Below, in pieces: positions 25,598-37,700 of a stretch of DNA of 47,392 bases. The stretch is from Tritrichomonas foetus. Taxonomy: Eukaryota > Parabasalia > Tritrichomonadida > Tritrichomonadidae. Location of the stretch: the NCBI GenBank assembly GCA_001839685.1, contig MLAK01000918.1:1-47392 (forward strand). The letters run 5' to 3'. The notes under the pieces were generated by a model, which worked only from the letters and a program-made list of their open reading frames with translations, ran no database searches and was not told where the DNA came from. Position 1 is the first letter of the stretch. Each line of letters opens with the position of its first letter. A program made the position numbers and the translations under genes.

Positions 25598-28320
25598 ATG
25601 AAAAAATCTCCGTCCAAAAACCAACAAAAGCGCAGAACAATTAGAGAAGCTTCAATTCCAGCAAGCTCTACTTTTATTGATGTATCAAACTCAAATTTAG
25701 AATCACTCCGTCTTTTAAAACGATTGAACCGATTATCATCAATTATTGCTATCAATACTTTGATCAAAGATTTACGAGGTGTATTTCTTCATAAAAGCTT
25801 GAACTCGATTTCTTTATCCAAATCACCAATCGCTTCATTTGAGACCTATCGAATAATGTGTCTAATTTCACTTGGAACAACAATCCAGCTTATTGATGGT
25901 CGGCCAGTTTCAAAAGAAGAAGTTCAAACGGCAGAAAAATTAATACTTGATGTTCAACCACTTTTATTTGATGGATGGATTTTGAATTCGATAAATCCAA
26001 TAACTTTGACACGAGAAGGCGAAACTCGAACCATCGATGAATCAGATTTGCAAGTTGTTACGCCCGCTGCGATTACCCAAATGAAGGCTCGCCAGACTGT
26101 TTCGATGATGGAAGATTTCACTCGGCAATTAAATACAGCATCAGTTGAACTCAAAAACCCAATTGGGAAACTGCCAATCAAGGATTTGCTTGAATCGCCC
26201 CAAGGCAAATCAACAAAAAAATTGGAAGAATCGGTTTCAATTAATACAACATCTGCTGTTTCACCATTTAAAAAGGCATTTGAAAAGCACCTCAAAGATG
26301 ATTTCGAATTTCTTGATACACAGCAGAAGATTGGTTGTGAATCACCAGCCAAAAAAATCCAATCATTTTTATCTGAAACCACGCCAAAGAAGCTCATTGA
26401 TGACACTACACCTTTAAAGAGAACACCACATAAACGGTTACTTGGTGAATGTAGTACCCCAACACAGGCATCAATTTCACAGCCTGAAGATTCACCAATT
26501 AGAAAAGTATATCATGACATTATTGAACCATCAATTATGAAGCAAAATGTATCAGTTCCTCTCATTTTCGAAATGGCTAACGAATTTGCTTCTGCAAATA
26601 CACCAGAAAAAGTAGCAAAGTTTGTATTAAATTCACCATTTAGATCAATCGGAAAAAATAACTCAAAAATCCCAGTGAAAATTGATTCTCCAATGAAAGA
26701 TTCATATAGTGGATTCAGAAGAGATAATTACAAATGTGAAAAGACAAAATTCGGATTTTCCATTCCACTTGATGAAGATGATGAAGATTTTGACTATTCT
26801 GATTATGAAAATGAAGAAGTTCCAGACAATGAAAATCAATGTTTAGATGATGAAAATATTGAAGCTTGTAACGAAGAAGAAGAATTCATTAGCGAAACAG
26901 CTGACACAAGTCGGACAGGAACGGAATCTGCAATTTTGGGACAAGGAAATGGAGCAGTGACAATGATTGCAGAACCAGAACAAAACCTTGAAATTGTTGA
27001 GGAAGAAGAAGTTCATGAAATTGGTGATGAAACTCCAGAATCGCGTTTGGATGATACATATAATGATGAAGGAGAGACTGGTAATGCACCAATAGAAGAA
27101 CAACCTCAAGTTGAAGAAGCAGCACCAGTTGAAGAAATACAGCCACAAGTTGAAGAACAACCGCCAATTGAAGAGCAACCACAAGTTGAAGAACAACAAC
27201 CAGTTGAAGAGGTACAACAACCAGTTGAAGAATCACAACCAGTTGAAGAACAACCACCAGTTGAAGAACAACAACCAGTTGAAGAGCAACAACAAGTTGA
27301 AGAAGCAGCACCAGTTGAAGAGCAACAACCAGTTGAAGAGCAACAACAAGTTGAAGAAGCAGCACCAGTTGAAGAGGTACAACAACCAGTTGAAGAACAA
27401 CCACCAGTTGAAGAACAACCACCAGTTGAAGAGCAACAACCAGTTGAAGAGCAACAACCAGTTGAAGANNNNNNNNNNNNNNNNNNNNNNNNNNNNNNNN
27501 NNNNNNNNNNNNNNNNNNNNNNNNNNNNNNNNNNNNNNNNNNNNNNNNNNNNNNNNNNNNNNNNNNNNNNNNNNNNNNNNNNNNNNNNNNNNNNNNNNNN
27601 NNNNNNNNNNNNNNNNNNNNNNNNNNNNNNNNNNNNNNNNNNNNNNNNNNNNNNNNNNNNNNNNNNNNNNNNNNNNNNNNNNNNNNNNNNNNNNNNNNNN
27701 NNNNNNNNNNNNNNNNNNNNNNNNNNNNNNNNNNNNNNNNNNNNNNNNNNNNNNNNNNNNNNNNNNNNNNNNNNNNNNNNNNNNNNNNNNNNNNNNNNNN
27801 NNNNNNNNNNNNNNNNNNNNNNNNNNNNNNNNNNNNNNNNNNNNNNNNNNNNNNNNNNNNNNNNNNNNNNNNNNNNNNNNNNNNNNNNNNNNNNNNNNNN
27901 NNNNNNNNNNNNNNNNNNNNNNNNNNNNNNNNNNNNNNNNNNNNNNNNNNNNNNNNNNNNNNNNNNNNNNNNNNNNNNNNNNNNNNNNNNNNNNNNNNNN
28001 NNNNNNNNNNNNNNNNNNNNNNNNNNNNNNNNNNNNNNNNNNNNNNNNNNNNNNNNNNNNNNNNNNNNNNNNNNNNNNNNNNNNNNNNNNNNNNNNNNNN
28101 NNNNNNNNNNNNNNNNNNNNNNNNNNNNNNNNNNNNNNNNNNNNNNNNNNNNNNNNNNNNNNNNNNNNNNNNNNNNNNNNNNNNNNNNNNNNNNNNNNNN
28201 NNNNNNNNNNNNNNNNNACCAGTTGAAGAACAACAACCAGTTGAAGAACAACAACAAGTTGAAGAAGTACAACCAGTTGAAGAAGTACAGCAACCAGTTG
28301 AACAATCACCTGCTGGGTGA
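25598..28320 (+). CDS. Leucine-rich-repeat protein with long PVEEQ repeat tail, interrupted by assembly gap
   Basis: The ATG at 25598 opens a protein whose residues about 20-115 look like three or four leucine-rich repeats. They end in a cap like that of U2A'/LRR proteins (LIDGRPVSKEE). Residues 120-400 are a Ser/Thr/Pro/Lys linker, then an acidic stretch DEDDEDFDYSDYENEE. From about 27101 the sequence is a tandem array of (Q)PVEEQ/QVEEAA units. Bases 27469-28217 are N. After the gap the same PVEEQQ array resumes and ends in PVEQSPAG with a TGA at 28318-28320. The gap length (749) is not a multiple of three, so a direct translation runs out of frame after it, to a wrong stop near 28333. The true repeat length is unknown. 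Confidence 0.8.
27101..28310 (+). repeat. Tandem repeat encoding PVEEQ units
   Basis: Units of 15-18 bases based on CCAGTTGAAGAACAACAA repeat head to tail with variants (CAAGTTGAAGAAGCAGCA, GTACAACAACCAGTTGAA). The reading frame is kept throughout the visible parts. Higher-order copies of about 45-60 bases are also present. The assembler could not cross the array. Confidence 0.9.
27469..28217. other. Assembly gap (749 N)
   Basis: A run of N inside the PVEEQ tandem repeat, with repeat copies on both sides. The stated length is an estimate, since it breaks the reading frame that both flanks share. Confidence 0.95.
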
Positions 28321-28703
28321 ATTGTCACTATGAAGCGTTGTGCAATCAAAACTATTTCTTATTTTTGTGAAAATAGAATGTTTGCGGTCATGTTTGATAA
28401 CCATATTCAGAAACTATATTATTTTATGAATATATAATAAAAATGATAAAAATATGCATTTTTTCTTTCCTTTCCATTTTTATATGACTATCTGGTCAAC
28501 TATTGTTTCAAAAAATGCCCGTTTAATATGTTTATTTCAATGTACATGCCCGTTTAATAATGAAAAAGTGGGGAAACCTATCTTCACAATTTTGTTAGTT
28601 AATAGAATATTTCATTCAAATTTATTCGACGATAACAATATGAGAGGTCAAATTTTTCTTCTTTCTATTAAATAACTAGTGAATTAATTTGAAAATAATC
28701 TTT
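28321..28703. other. Intergenic with a repeated ATGCCCGTTTAATA word
   Basis: About 380 bases between two rightward genes. ATGCCCGTTTAATA occurs at 28516-28529 and again at 28547-28560, 31 bases apart. Both contain CCGTTTA, the core shared with the promoter words elsewhere in this window, but here it lies 150-190 bases before the next start. A 73-codon frame in this region has random Phe/Ile-rich content and is not called. Confidence 0.5.
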
Positions 28704-31700
28704 ATGAAGTCGAATTCGGCATCAAATTCTCCTACTAAAGCACCGCACCTTTCAACATCTGAAAAAGTCTTAAAATTGCTTCGAGAACACTTCACTGGTT
28801 TATCAGGTCCAGAAGATGCCAGCAAAAAGGCGTTGGATTCATTAACCAAATATATAAATCGTTTAGCCTTCGAAAAAGGAATAAGTCTCACCAATTCTCC
28901 AGAAAAATTTAACCGCGACGATTTACTGATTTATTCACTTCTCACTTTGACGAAAGCCCAAGCCAATATTTTAGATGAAAATCCGCAAATTCAAAAAACT
29001 AACCAACTCGCTATCGCTAATTTTGCAGCATCATTTGGTGTCCCATTTGCCGACGATTCTGAGACTCTACTCCAATCCATCGCATACAAATTTGATATCG
29101 AAGATCAAGATAAAATTGGTGAAGAGATTGCAAACAGGTTATTATGTATGCCAAAACTATTGTCTAACTTTGGGCTTGATAAACATGATCCAAACCTTCT
29201 TTTCAATCCAGATAACTTGACATCTTCGATTCGCAGAAAATGCGAAGATACTTCATTTTTAGATCGTTTGAATAGCTTCCTTGATCTTCCAAAAGAAACA
29301 GACGAGAACACAATCTTGGAATACCTTTCTAAGAAACTACAAATTGAAGACCAAACTGGCGCAATTATTCAACTCAAAAAACAAAACAGGGAACTGAAAG
29401 AAAAGATCAGCGAATTAAAAGTTACAATTGCTACTTCAATAAATAATAACATTAATTCAAACACTCAAAATAATAAAACAATGGAAGAGTTAACAAGAAG
29501 TAGAAATACCGAAAAAGAATTTATGGACCGTAAAGCAACAGTTCTACAAATTCGTATTGATAATTTAGAACAAGAATGCCAAAAATTGAAAGAAAAACTG
29601 GAAGAGCAAGAAAAAGCTCCAAAAGCTGCAATTAAAGAAATGCAAGCACTAAACCAAGCGAATAATGCATTAGAGCGTCAATTTGCAGCTCAAATTGAAG
29701 AATTGAAATTCGGTTCAGATAATCGCGTTGATTTAATTAACATCATTCAGAAACAATCACATCTTTTATATATGTATGATCAAATGGTAAATGGTCAAAT
29801 ACCAACAAGTGCTGAAAGACTTAGAACAATAACTTCTCCAGCTGTAGATGATGATATTTATAGTGTTATTTGTGACGCAGTCGAAAATGCACCAGCCGAC
29901 ATAGTTGATAATGTCCTAAAAATCTTGAAAGATCACAAATTAACACGAAATGAAAAGGTTCGACATGTTATTTATTTCTTTATTGATGCAAATCGAAAAC
30001 AGAAGCAAATTACTGAATCTAAAGGTTCTAATAATGAATCATATCAAAGATTAGTTAATGCAATGCATTCACAGTTACACTTTTTAGAAAGTTTAATTAA
30101 TTGTGAAGATGATATTCAATTCTTATTCAATGATTCTGATGGTGCTAAAAAGTCAATGCAACATATTGCATCACAGATTCATAATTTCTTAAAGAATAAT
30201 GCAAAAGGATTCGTTGAAGATGCCAATATTTTCGATTCTTTACAACTAAATACAGATCCACTTCAAATGAATGATCATCTTATGTCATTTTTCGACAATT
30301 ATGAAACGATTAAAACTGAAGAAGGTGAAGAATTGTTTGCATTGTTAAGACAATCATTCGCAGCAAATGCAATACTCAGAAGGTTTGCTATAACGACAAG
30401 AAATCAATGTGAAAAACAATCAAATGATATTAAATCATTAATGGCTGAATTCAAACGAACACAAGAATCACGAGCCTTCACAATTTCTTCACTACAACAT
30501 AAATATGAAGAAGAAGCAAATCTAAGGACAAAGGCAGAATCAAATGTGAAGAAACTCAAGGCTTTAATTAAAGCAAATGCTCTAGCAGTTCAACAAGCCC
30601 GCTCAAGTGCAAGCAGTAACACTGATGTTGCAAATGAGAAGCTTCTTTACTCTCCAATTCTTCCAAAAGACGACACACCTACAACTACATCTGCCACTCC
30701 AACCGATAAATCAGCTACACCAACAGCAAAAACTACTTCTTCTCCAACTCCTCAAGCCAACACTAATACTACTACCACCACTTCTAACAACAATGCCAAT
30801 AATTCTAATTACAATAATGCTAATCCTAATAATAGTACGAATAATGTTTCTAATCAGGTTAATGAAGAAGCCTTGAAAGAAAAAGAAGAAGAAATTAAAA
30901 AATTAACAAACGAAATTGAAAAATTAAATAATCAATCGAAATCCCAAGAAACTGAAATATATAAACTTAAAGGCCAAATCAACGACTTGGTTAATAAACA
31001 CGAAAAAAGAGTAAATGAACTTTCACATAGTCTAAACGAACTACAAGAAAATATAGAAAACCATGAAAAAATTCAAGCTGAACTTCAAATGGAACGCAAG
31101 AAGAATGAACTTATTCAACAAAAATGCAACAAACTTCAACTTAAGCACCAAAACAACATGGACTTGGTCTCCGACTTGAATAATAAAATTAAAACACTTG
31201 AAACAATTAAAACCAAGCTTTCTGAAAATGCAAAAGTCGAACAAGGAAGAAGTAAACAACTTGATGAACAACTTAGACAAGCTCAGTCAAAAATTCTTTC
31301 GAATGAATTTTCTGAAAAGCTTCAAGAACAAAAAATTAAATCCCTACAGAAAGAAATTGAAAGAGAAAGACAATCTTTTGAATCAATAATTTCACTTCAT
31401 AAAACATCTTCACAAAGTGAAATTAATTTGGCAGTTGATAAAGTTAAAGAAGAAATGGTTAAACAAAGACATGAATTCCTTGCAAGAATTGCAGGTGAGT
31501 TAAACCAATATGTTGATTTTTCGAAACCAATTAATGAAGAAAATATAACAATCATCCTTCAACAACTGAAAAATGATCTTAAGATTTTTGAATCGCAGAA
31601 AAATGATTATAAACGACAATTGCATGATATTCGAATGGCATTTGGTCTAACACAGCATGCTGACATTGTTTCATTCGCGAATGAAACAACAAAGAAAATT

Positions 31701-32426
31701 GAAGGAACAACCAGACAACTTCAAACTCTTCAGAAACAAATTTCGACACTTGAAAATTCGCCAGCAATGAAAAATAAATATGTTGCACGAGATTGGGAAG
31801 AATGGGCAAGGGGGTTATATCTCTCAACTGTTGGTGATAATTCTTCGGGTGTTGCTACAAATACTGCCGTAAGAAAAGGAATTGAAGACGCGATAATGAG
31901 AATTTCATCCAATTCGAACTACCCACCAACAAATAACGCCCAAAAGACTACAAAACGACTTTTCTTCGAAGGTGACAGTACTAACATTAATAACAACACT
32001 AGCACTAACAATAATATCAATTCCAATCCGAATACTAGCAACTTAACAGCAAATACAAATGTTCCTTCAAAAACAAATAATAAAACAAATAATCAAAATA
32101 ATAATACAAATAGCAATCATAATAATGGAGATAAAACAAATGTCAGTACTAGTGCCCAAACAGAACAAAATAATAATGCGAATAAAACAGATAACTTTGT
32201 TTTCGGGAAAGAAAAATTTACAATCAATAAAAATGAGCCAGTCAGTCCAATTCCATCGAAAACAGAATATAAAGCATCACCACAAATGAAAGCGAACAAT
32301 AATTACCCAATTATAACTAATTCCATTACTACCAGCACTAACAATACTTCTAAAAAACCTATTGAAGAAGATTCGAGTGGATTAGATGAGCATGTTCCTA
32401 TTTTTAGCAATATTTCCCAAGAATAA
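28704..32426 (+). CDS. Large coiled-coil protein of unknown function
   Basis: Start taken as the ATG at 28704, giving 1240 residues; five further codons upstream are reached only from TTG. Residues 1-215 are a helical, non-coiled N-terminal region with a conserved-looking block KVLKLLREHFTGLSGPEDAS. Residues about 220-340 and about 725-1000 are long heptad coiled coils rich in Glu, Lys, Gln and Leu. Between them lies a helical region of about 300 residues. Two Asn/Thr/Ser-rich low-complexity linkers are present, near 660-715 and at 1090-1180. The overall plan fits a cytoskeletal or Golgi/centrosomal tether, but no family motif is seen. The stop TAA overlaps TAAA. Confidence 0.8.
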   Translation: MKSNSASNSPTKAPHLSTSEKVLKLLREHFTGLSGPEDASKKALDSLTKYINRLAFEKGISLTNSPEKFNRDDLLIYSLLTLTKAQANILDENPQIQKTNQLAIANFAASFGVPFADDSETLLQSIAYKFDIEDQDKIGEEIANRLLCMPKLLSNFGLDKHDPNLLFNPDNLTSSIRRKCEDTSFLDRLNSFLDLPKETDENTILEYLSKKLQIEDQTGAIIQLKKQNRELKEKISELKVTIATSINNNINSNTQNNKTMEELTRSRNTEKEFMDRKATVLQIRIDNLEQECQKLKEKLEEQEKAPKAAIKEMQALNQANNALERQFAAQIEELKFGSDNRVDLINIIQKQSHLLYMYDQMVNGQIPTSAERLRTITSPAVDDDIYSVICDAVENAPADIVDNVLKILKDHKLTRNEKVRHVIYFFIDANRKQKQITESKGSNNESYQRLVNAMHSQLHFLESLINCEDDIQFLFNDSDGAKKSMQHIASQIHNFLKNNAKGFVEDANIFDSLQLNTDPLQMNDHLMSFFDNYETIKTEEGEELFALLRQSFAANAILRRFAITTRNQCEKQSNDIKSLMAEFKRTQESRAFTISSLQHKYEEEANLRTKAESNVKKLKALIKANALAVQQARSSASSNTDVANEKLLYSPILPKDDTPTTTSATPTDKSATPTAKTTSSPTPQANTNTTTTTSNNNANNSNYNNANPNNSTNNVSNQVNEEALKEKEEEIKKLTNEIEKLNNQSKSQETEIYKLKGQINDLVNKHEKRVNELSHSLNELQENIENHEKIQAELQMERKKNELIQQKCNKLQLKHQNNMDLVSDLNNKIKTLETIKTKLSENAKVEQGRSKQLDEQLRQAQSKILSNEFSEKLQEQKIKSLQKEIERERQSFESIISLHKTSSQSEINLAVDKVKEEMVKQRHEFLARIAGELNQYVDFSKPINEENITIILQQLKNDLKIFESQKNDYKRQLHDIRMAFGLTQHADIVSFANETTKKIEGTTRQLQTLQKQISTLENSPAMKNKYVARDWEEWARGLYLSTVGDNSSGVATNTAVRKGIEDAIMRISSNSNYPPTNNAQKTTKRLFFEGDSTNINNNTSTNNNINSNPNTSNLTANTNVPSKTNNKTNNQNNNTNSNHNNGDKTNVSTSAQTEQNNNANKTDNFVFGKEKFTINKNEPVSPIPSKTEYKASPQMKANNNYPIITNSITTSTNNTSKKPIEEDSSGLDEHVPIFSNISQE

Positions 32427-32861
32427 ATTAGCCGTGTAGATTTCCTTTTTTCCTTCTCTAACTCTTTCTTTTTCTTTTTACCTTTCTCTCTTTTTCATGT
32501 CTTTTATGTGAATTCAGTCTATCTGATATTCTCTCGAAAGCGAAACTTAAATCGATGATAGAAACCAAGCAACTTTTTCATTTAAGAAATAATATGAAAA
32601 CCAAACTGATGAGAATTAAATTGATTGCAGCTTCATTATTTTAGTGCCAATTCTAAAAGTTTATTAATGATATCTTTTGATAATTTTTCGAATTACTAAT
32701 CATTAATTTCATGATGAAAAAATAATCATTATCACAACTATACAAAGTGAAATTGACGAAGAAATGATCGTTAGGATTTTAGATTATTCAATTTATTGAT
32801 CGTTATAGTGAATATCAATGGTCAATTATACATTTAATTTGACCTTAATTATCTCATCAAA
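32427..32861. other. Intergenic with a pyrimidine-rich tract
   Basis: About 430 bases. A long C/T tract at 32444-32497 follows the stop of the coiled-coil gene and would fall in its 3' UTR. TTTGACCTTAATTATC lies about 20 bases before the next ATG and may be a CCTT-type promoter element. No gene is seen. Confidence 0.5.
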
Positions 32862-34373
32862 ATGATTTTTCTTTTTTTCCTCTTCACCAATTCAGTCAAA
32901 CACAATGAACACTTATATGCATCATTTGTTCGACCGCCGAAAAATCCGCTTGAAATTTACCCATTTTCATTTCTTCCGCTTTGCATCTCCGAACCAGTTC
33001 CTGGCTTTTTACCAGAATCATCGCGCAAATGTAAAAAGCCTATCGTTGATGTTCCTTCGAATCACTTCATTCCTCCACAAACTTGGTGCACTACCGAATT
33101 AAATCCCGAATCTCGAAATTTTCTGAATTTTCTGCTTTCAAATCAATACCAGCTTCTTTTCAATTCCGGTGGACAGTCGGCTTCCTGCTTTTTAGGGCCG
33201 AATGAATATTCAATTTTCACGCATTTTAATTTTGTTTTTTTGAAGACATTGAATGAATTTTCTTTGGCCAAAATAATTCCGTCAAATTTGATAAACATTT
33301 CTGAACAATTTCTGGGCTTCACCTATGAAACATCTTTCATTTCAACACCAAGAGTTGCTCACGAGCATCCGATTATTAACAGCTTCATAATTGGCGCTTT
33401 TTGCGTTGCTGTTATTTTGTTTATTGCTCTGTTAATTCCTGCCCATGGCAAGCATACATATATAATTGTAACACGAATGCCAAGCCACACCTTCCCCCTG
33501 GTTGTAATGTGCGGGAGTGGATCAGGAATCCTCGGCCTCTCCTTGACTCTGCGCGCTTGTTTTAAAGTGATAAATGGACAAGATTTCAGCAAATATGAGT
33601 TCATTATTCCTTTAATTATTTCCGCATTTACTACAAGTGTAGTAACATCAATGTTATGTGCTATTTGGCGTTTAAAGGATGTTGCATCAGCTCTTTACTT
33701 TGCACCATTACTTTTCCCATCAATTTGTGTTGCACTATTATTCACGGTACAATGGATTTCTGTAAGCGTTGAATCATGCATATCAATACCATTAAATTAT
33801 ATATTCTATTTCATTGTTACTGTTGTATTTGTAATGATTCCAACAAACTTGATTGGAAGTTTAATCACTGCTGCAATATTTAGACCGAGATTTCATAGTA
33901 CCCAAAAAGTTAAAATCGCAGTAAGAAGATTTTCTCGAAGTCGAAGACATTTTATGACAACTGCAAACTCGCTGATATTTTTCTTAACATTTCCAATTTA
34001 TCAACTTGTAACTGACAATGTCGAGTATGGAAAAATACCACTTAGTAATTTAACTACATATTTGTTTATTATTACTTATATTTTATCTGCTGTTGTAGTT
34101 GGAATTTCAACTATCAGTATAAAATGTGAAAAAGAAGGTGATTGGGCATGGTTTTCTTTCCTATCTTCTGCAGGAGCATCGGTTTCTATTTGGATAATTT
34201 CGAATTTTTGGTCTGTTTTTGTTTTAGGTCAAACTTCAACACTCCAAGTGACTTTGTATCCTACATTCACTGCATTAATTTGTATTGGACTTGCATTACT
34301 AAGTGGATCAATAAGTGTTCTTACATCACAGGTTTGGATTGTTTTAAAAGGAATACCAATGAAGAAACCATAA
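32862..34373 (+). CDS. TM9/nonaspanin (EMP70) family membrane protein
   Basis: A 503-residue protein with a signal peptide (MIFLFFLFTNSV) and a lumenal domain to about 160 containing an EMP70-like YPFSFLPLC block. Nine hydrophobic segments follow, starting near HPIINSFIIGAFCVAVILF. A signal peptide plus nine spans is the nonaspanin layout, and the stretch between spans 1 and 2 (HGKHTYIIVTRMPSHTFPLVVMCGSG) fits the family block usually read as HGDVFR.P...LL....GSG. TM9 proteins sit in Golgi and endosomes and help sort membrane proteins with glycine-rich spans. The lumenal domain is shorter than usual. The C-terminus is MKKP, so the usual KxD/E-type retrieval end is altered. The stop overlaps TAAA. 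Confidence 0.82.
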   Translation: MIFLFFLFTNSVKHNEHLYASFVRPPKNPLEIYPFSFLPLCISEPVPGFLPESSRKCKKPIVDVPSNHFIPPQTWCTTELNPESRNFLNFLLSNQYQLLFNSGGQSASCFLGPNEYSIFTHFNFVFLKTLNEFSLAKIIPSNLINISEQFLGFTYETSFISTPRVAHEHPIINSFIIGAFCVAVILFIALLIPAHGKHTYIIVTRMPSHTFPLVVMCGSGSGILGLSLTLRACFKVINGQDFSKYEFIIPLIISAFTTSVVTSMLCAIWRLKDVASALYFAPLLFPSICVALLFTVQWISVSVESCISIPLNYIFYFIVTVVFVMIPTNLIGSLITAAIFRPRFHSTQKVKIAVRRFSRSRRHFMTTANSLIFFLTFPIYQLVTDNVEYGKIPLSNLTTYLFIITYILSAVVVGISTISIKCEKEGDWAWFSFLSSAGASVSIWIISNFWSVFVLGQTSTLQVTLYPTFTALICIGLALLSGSISVLTSQVWIVLKGIPMKKP

Positions 34374-34749
34374 ATTTATTGTTTATTGTTGTATAGTAAA
34401 TAGATTTATCTAAATTTTTTTAATTGGTTTATTTTTATATAATCATTTTACCGAGGATTTTTACTCTACATTTCGGTAATATGCAATATATTATATCAAA
34501 TCGATTATTTTGTTGCATACAGATATAATTAAATAAATATGTGTTAACATGATACTATAAATTGAAGAAACAAGTCTAGAATACTACACAAAAAGTTTGT
34601 TGGTCCTGATATTATGAATGCAATAGAGATATAAACATAAATAAAAATCCTGAAAAATATTTTTTACAGAATAAATTTCAAACATAATATATAGTTCATG
34701 ACACATAAAAAAATAAGCTATTTCATTAATTCCGGAGATCCTGAAGATT
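34374..34749. other. Convergent intergenic spacer
   Basis: About 375 AT-rich bases between the 3' ends of the TM9 and BEACH genes. No coding frame, RNA gene or repeat is visible. Confidence 0.45.
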
Positions 34750-37700
34750 CTATTCCTCTGGTGTTGAAAATTCATCAATTGATGAACTATTTGAGAGTCC
34801 TCTTTCTGTGCATCTTTTACAAATTACTGGAATCCTTTGGGCTCGACAAGCTCTACAAACATACAAACCGCAAATTGTACAAACTTGGCGAGTTCCGTCG
34901 TCCTGTTTGCATAATGCACATTTATTATAATATTGTCTATTTAGTAATTTCATTTTAGGATAACAACAAGAAACAAGAGTAAGCTTCTTATCAATATTAA
35001 ACACAAGAGCTGCTTGACTATTTGCAAAAATTGTGATTGCACAAATTGATGAATCAGTTTTAACAAGATTTGAATTATTTATCTTATAATTAAATACATC
35101 AATTGTCCAAATATCGCAAAGACCATCTTCATGACCACATAAAAAGAAAGGTTCTTCACACCAAAGTTCAGAATCACCAACAGATATACACTTGATCGGA
35201 TTATCTACTTTTTCAGAAGCAATTAATCGCAAATCTAATGCGAAAACAGAAAGCTTATGCTTTTCAGCAACAATGATAATATTTGAAATCTCATCAAATA
35301 AAATTTGAATGATATTTTCTTCAAATATTTCATTTTCTGGTGTTCTTCGCATAAATAATCCAGATGTTGTATCAAATAAGTTGAGTTTCTTATTGTTAGC
35401 AATTGCAAGAATATTGTGTTGTGAAGAGAGTGCCAAAGCTGTCACGTTTTCACAAAGTGTTATTATTTCAGATATCAATTTACTCTTTTTATCAAAAATT
35501 CGTGCAAATCCATATTTCGAAGCAGTTAAATATAGTGAATTGTCAGAAGATAAACAATATTTTCCTTCTTCTTTGGAAAGTTTGATTGGTAAAGCATCTT
35601 TTCCTACAAATAATTCTAAATCACTTGCAACGAATATTTGATAATCAACAATTCTTACATTTCGTGCAATTTTTGTTGTATTTTTCAGTGTTGATATATA
35701 TCTTGCTTCTGTTGTTACTAAATTCTTTCTTTGGAATAAGATATTTGCGATTCTTGGTGGATGAGGTGATGTAAAAAGTTGTGCAGGACATTGACCAAAA
35801 TTGTTAATCATGTCAATTGCGGCTCTTTCATTAAAACTATCATTACTATCAACTTGCTTCTTCTTAAATGCATCATCATAAGATAATGGTTGGAAGCAAT
35901 TAAATGCAGCAACAGCAGCTTCACCACGTTGTTTAAAACCAAAAATCAAATCGATCCATTCATTAATTTTATCTGTATTTTCTAAAGATGCTCTCATGTG
36001 CCAAATGAAATGAAGAGGATTCTGTCCCCATACTGGCATTGTAACTTTTTCGAGTGATAATCCATCAGTTCTTACGCCAAGTTCAAGTTTATTAATGTTT
36101 TCAAACATTGCCGGAAATGCATAAAATTCTGGGATTAATTCTTTAACATCAGCTTGATTTGCATCGCTTGCGCTTCTCCATGCTTCAGAAATGTTACAGA
36201 AAAGTCGATCTTTATGATCCCATCCATTATGTAAATGAATTTCAAAGAATGTAAAAGGCTCAACACGCAACATATAATGTAAAACTGCTGCGCTATGTGA
36301 ATAATGTGTTCCATAATGATAATGCGTTTCATTATAAGTTAAAAGAAAACGTTGTTTTCGTGCTTCTGATTGAGCACCCATTGGATTGGATAAATCACGT
36401 CTTATATCAGGTTCGTTTGTTGAATAATCACCAATCACCCAAGGAACGACAGGATATTGGCTTGGATCATTAAAACTACGACCAGACACAATATTCAAAT
36501 ATAATAAATAATCAAAAGTAGAAATTTTCCCTTTTGTCCATTTTCTTGTAACTACTTCTAAAGGAATGTTGTAAAGAAGGTTTTGTGAAAATCCAATTCC
36601 AAATTGTGACTCAGAAACCCAATTAAGTTTAAATTTGTCAATAAATGATTGCCTATCAGCTTTGCAAGCAAAAATAATAGTGAAGTGATTTCCAGATCTC
36701 GTGAAAACATCAGCAATTCTTGGATTATAGGCGTATTTTCTTTTCAAAACTAGCATTATATCACTATAGTTGATTGTAAGAACATCACGATTTAGGAACA
36801 GTGATGTTTGTCCATAAAGCCCAAAGGGTGCAACTTCAAAAGCCTCATAGTGACATAACATATCGGAAGATTCAGGTAATTTTACATTTCCTGATTCATC
36901 CAAAGAAGAATTCATTAAAATTTTTATTGAATCAGTTCCCAATGAATAAATGCATGGCAAAACTTCAGGTGTTGATAAGAAATCACAATTCAAAAGTGAT
37001 TTGGTTCCCCACTGGTTTTCTAATACTTGGCGGACAGAAATAGTTGAACAATAAGGAGGAAGACACCAATCAGATAAGCAAACAGCAGCAGCTTTAGTTT
37101 CATTTATTTCATTTAATAAACTTCTAAAAATTGGTGAATGGCTTGACCGTTGAAGTGGAATATGTCTATGTACCTTCTTTAATGGTATTGAAAAATTAAA
37201 AACAAGTGGATCTAGCTTTTGTGGCACTGTAAGAGGATGTGGAGCTCGAGTAAGCATATATTTATCGACTGGATTTAAAATTAATTCAATTTGTTTTGAT
37301 TTACGGAAAAGATGAATGATTACCTCTTCTAAAAAATAATTCGATAAATTAGTTCGATAAAAAATTTGAAACTTGAGGCTTTGTCGAACCATAAAATTGT
37401 GATAATCCCTATTTTTCTTAAATTCGTAATAATTTGGATATTTTGGTGGTTTGCATTCATTTCTTGTTTGAATGAAAGAGAGTGTGTTACTTAAAGCAGC
37501 TTTTTCTAAGCTATTTTTGGCTTCAGAAAATGTATCAGTTTGACTAGCGAACCAAATTAATTGCCTTTTTTGTGAAACAGCTTGGCCAAAGCTACTTTGA
37601 AGGAGTTCTGGTTTATTTTGAATAATCTGAATGAATTGATCGATTTTACTTGATTTAATGGCTTCAACAGTACATAGAAAATGAATAATTGAAGTATAAT

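Noticed and set aside
26889..28349. Long minus-strand and alternate-frame open reading frames over the PVEEQ array
   Set aside because: They are by-products of the tandem repeat and of N being read as open codons; only the PVEEQ frame has a normal protein leading into it and a proper stop.
28454..28675. A 73-codon + strand frame between the LRR and coiled-coil genes
   Set aside because: Composition is typical of chance frames in AT-rich spacers, and there is no family, promoter word or 3' signal of its own.
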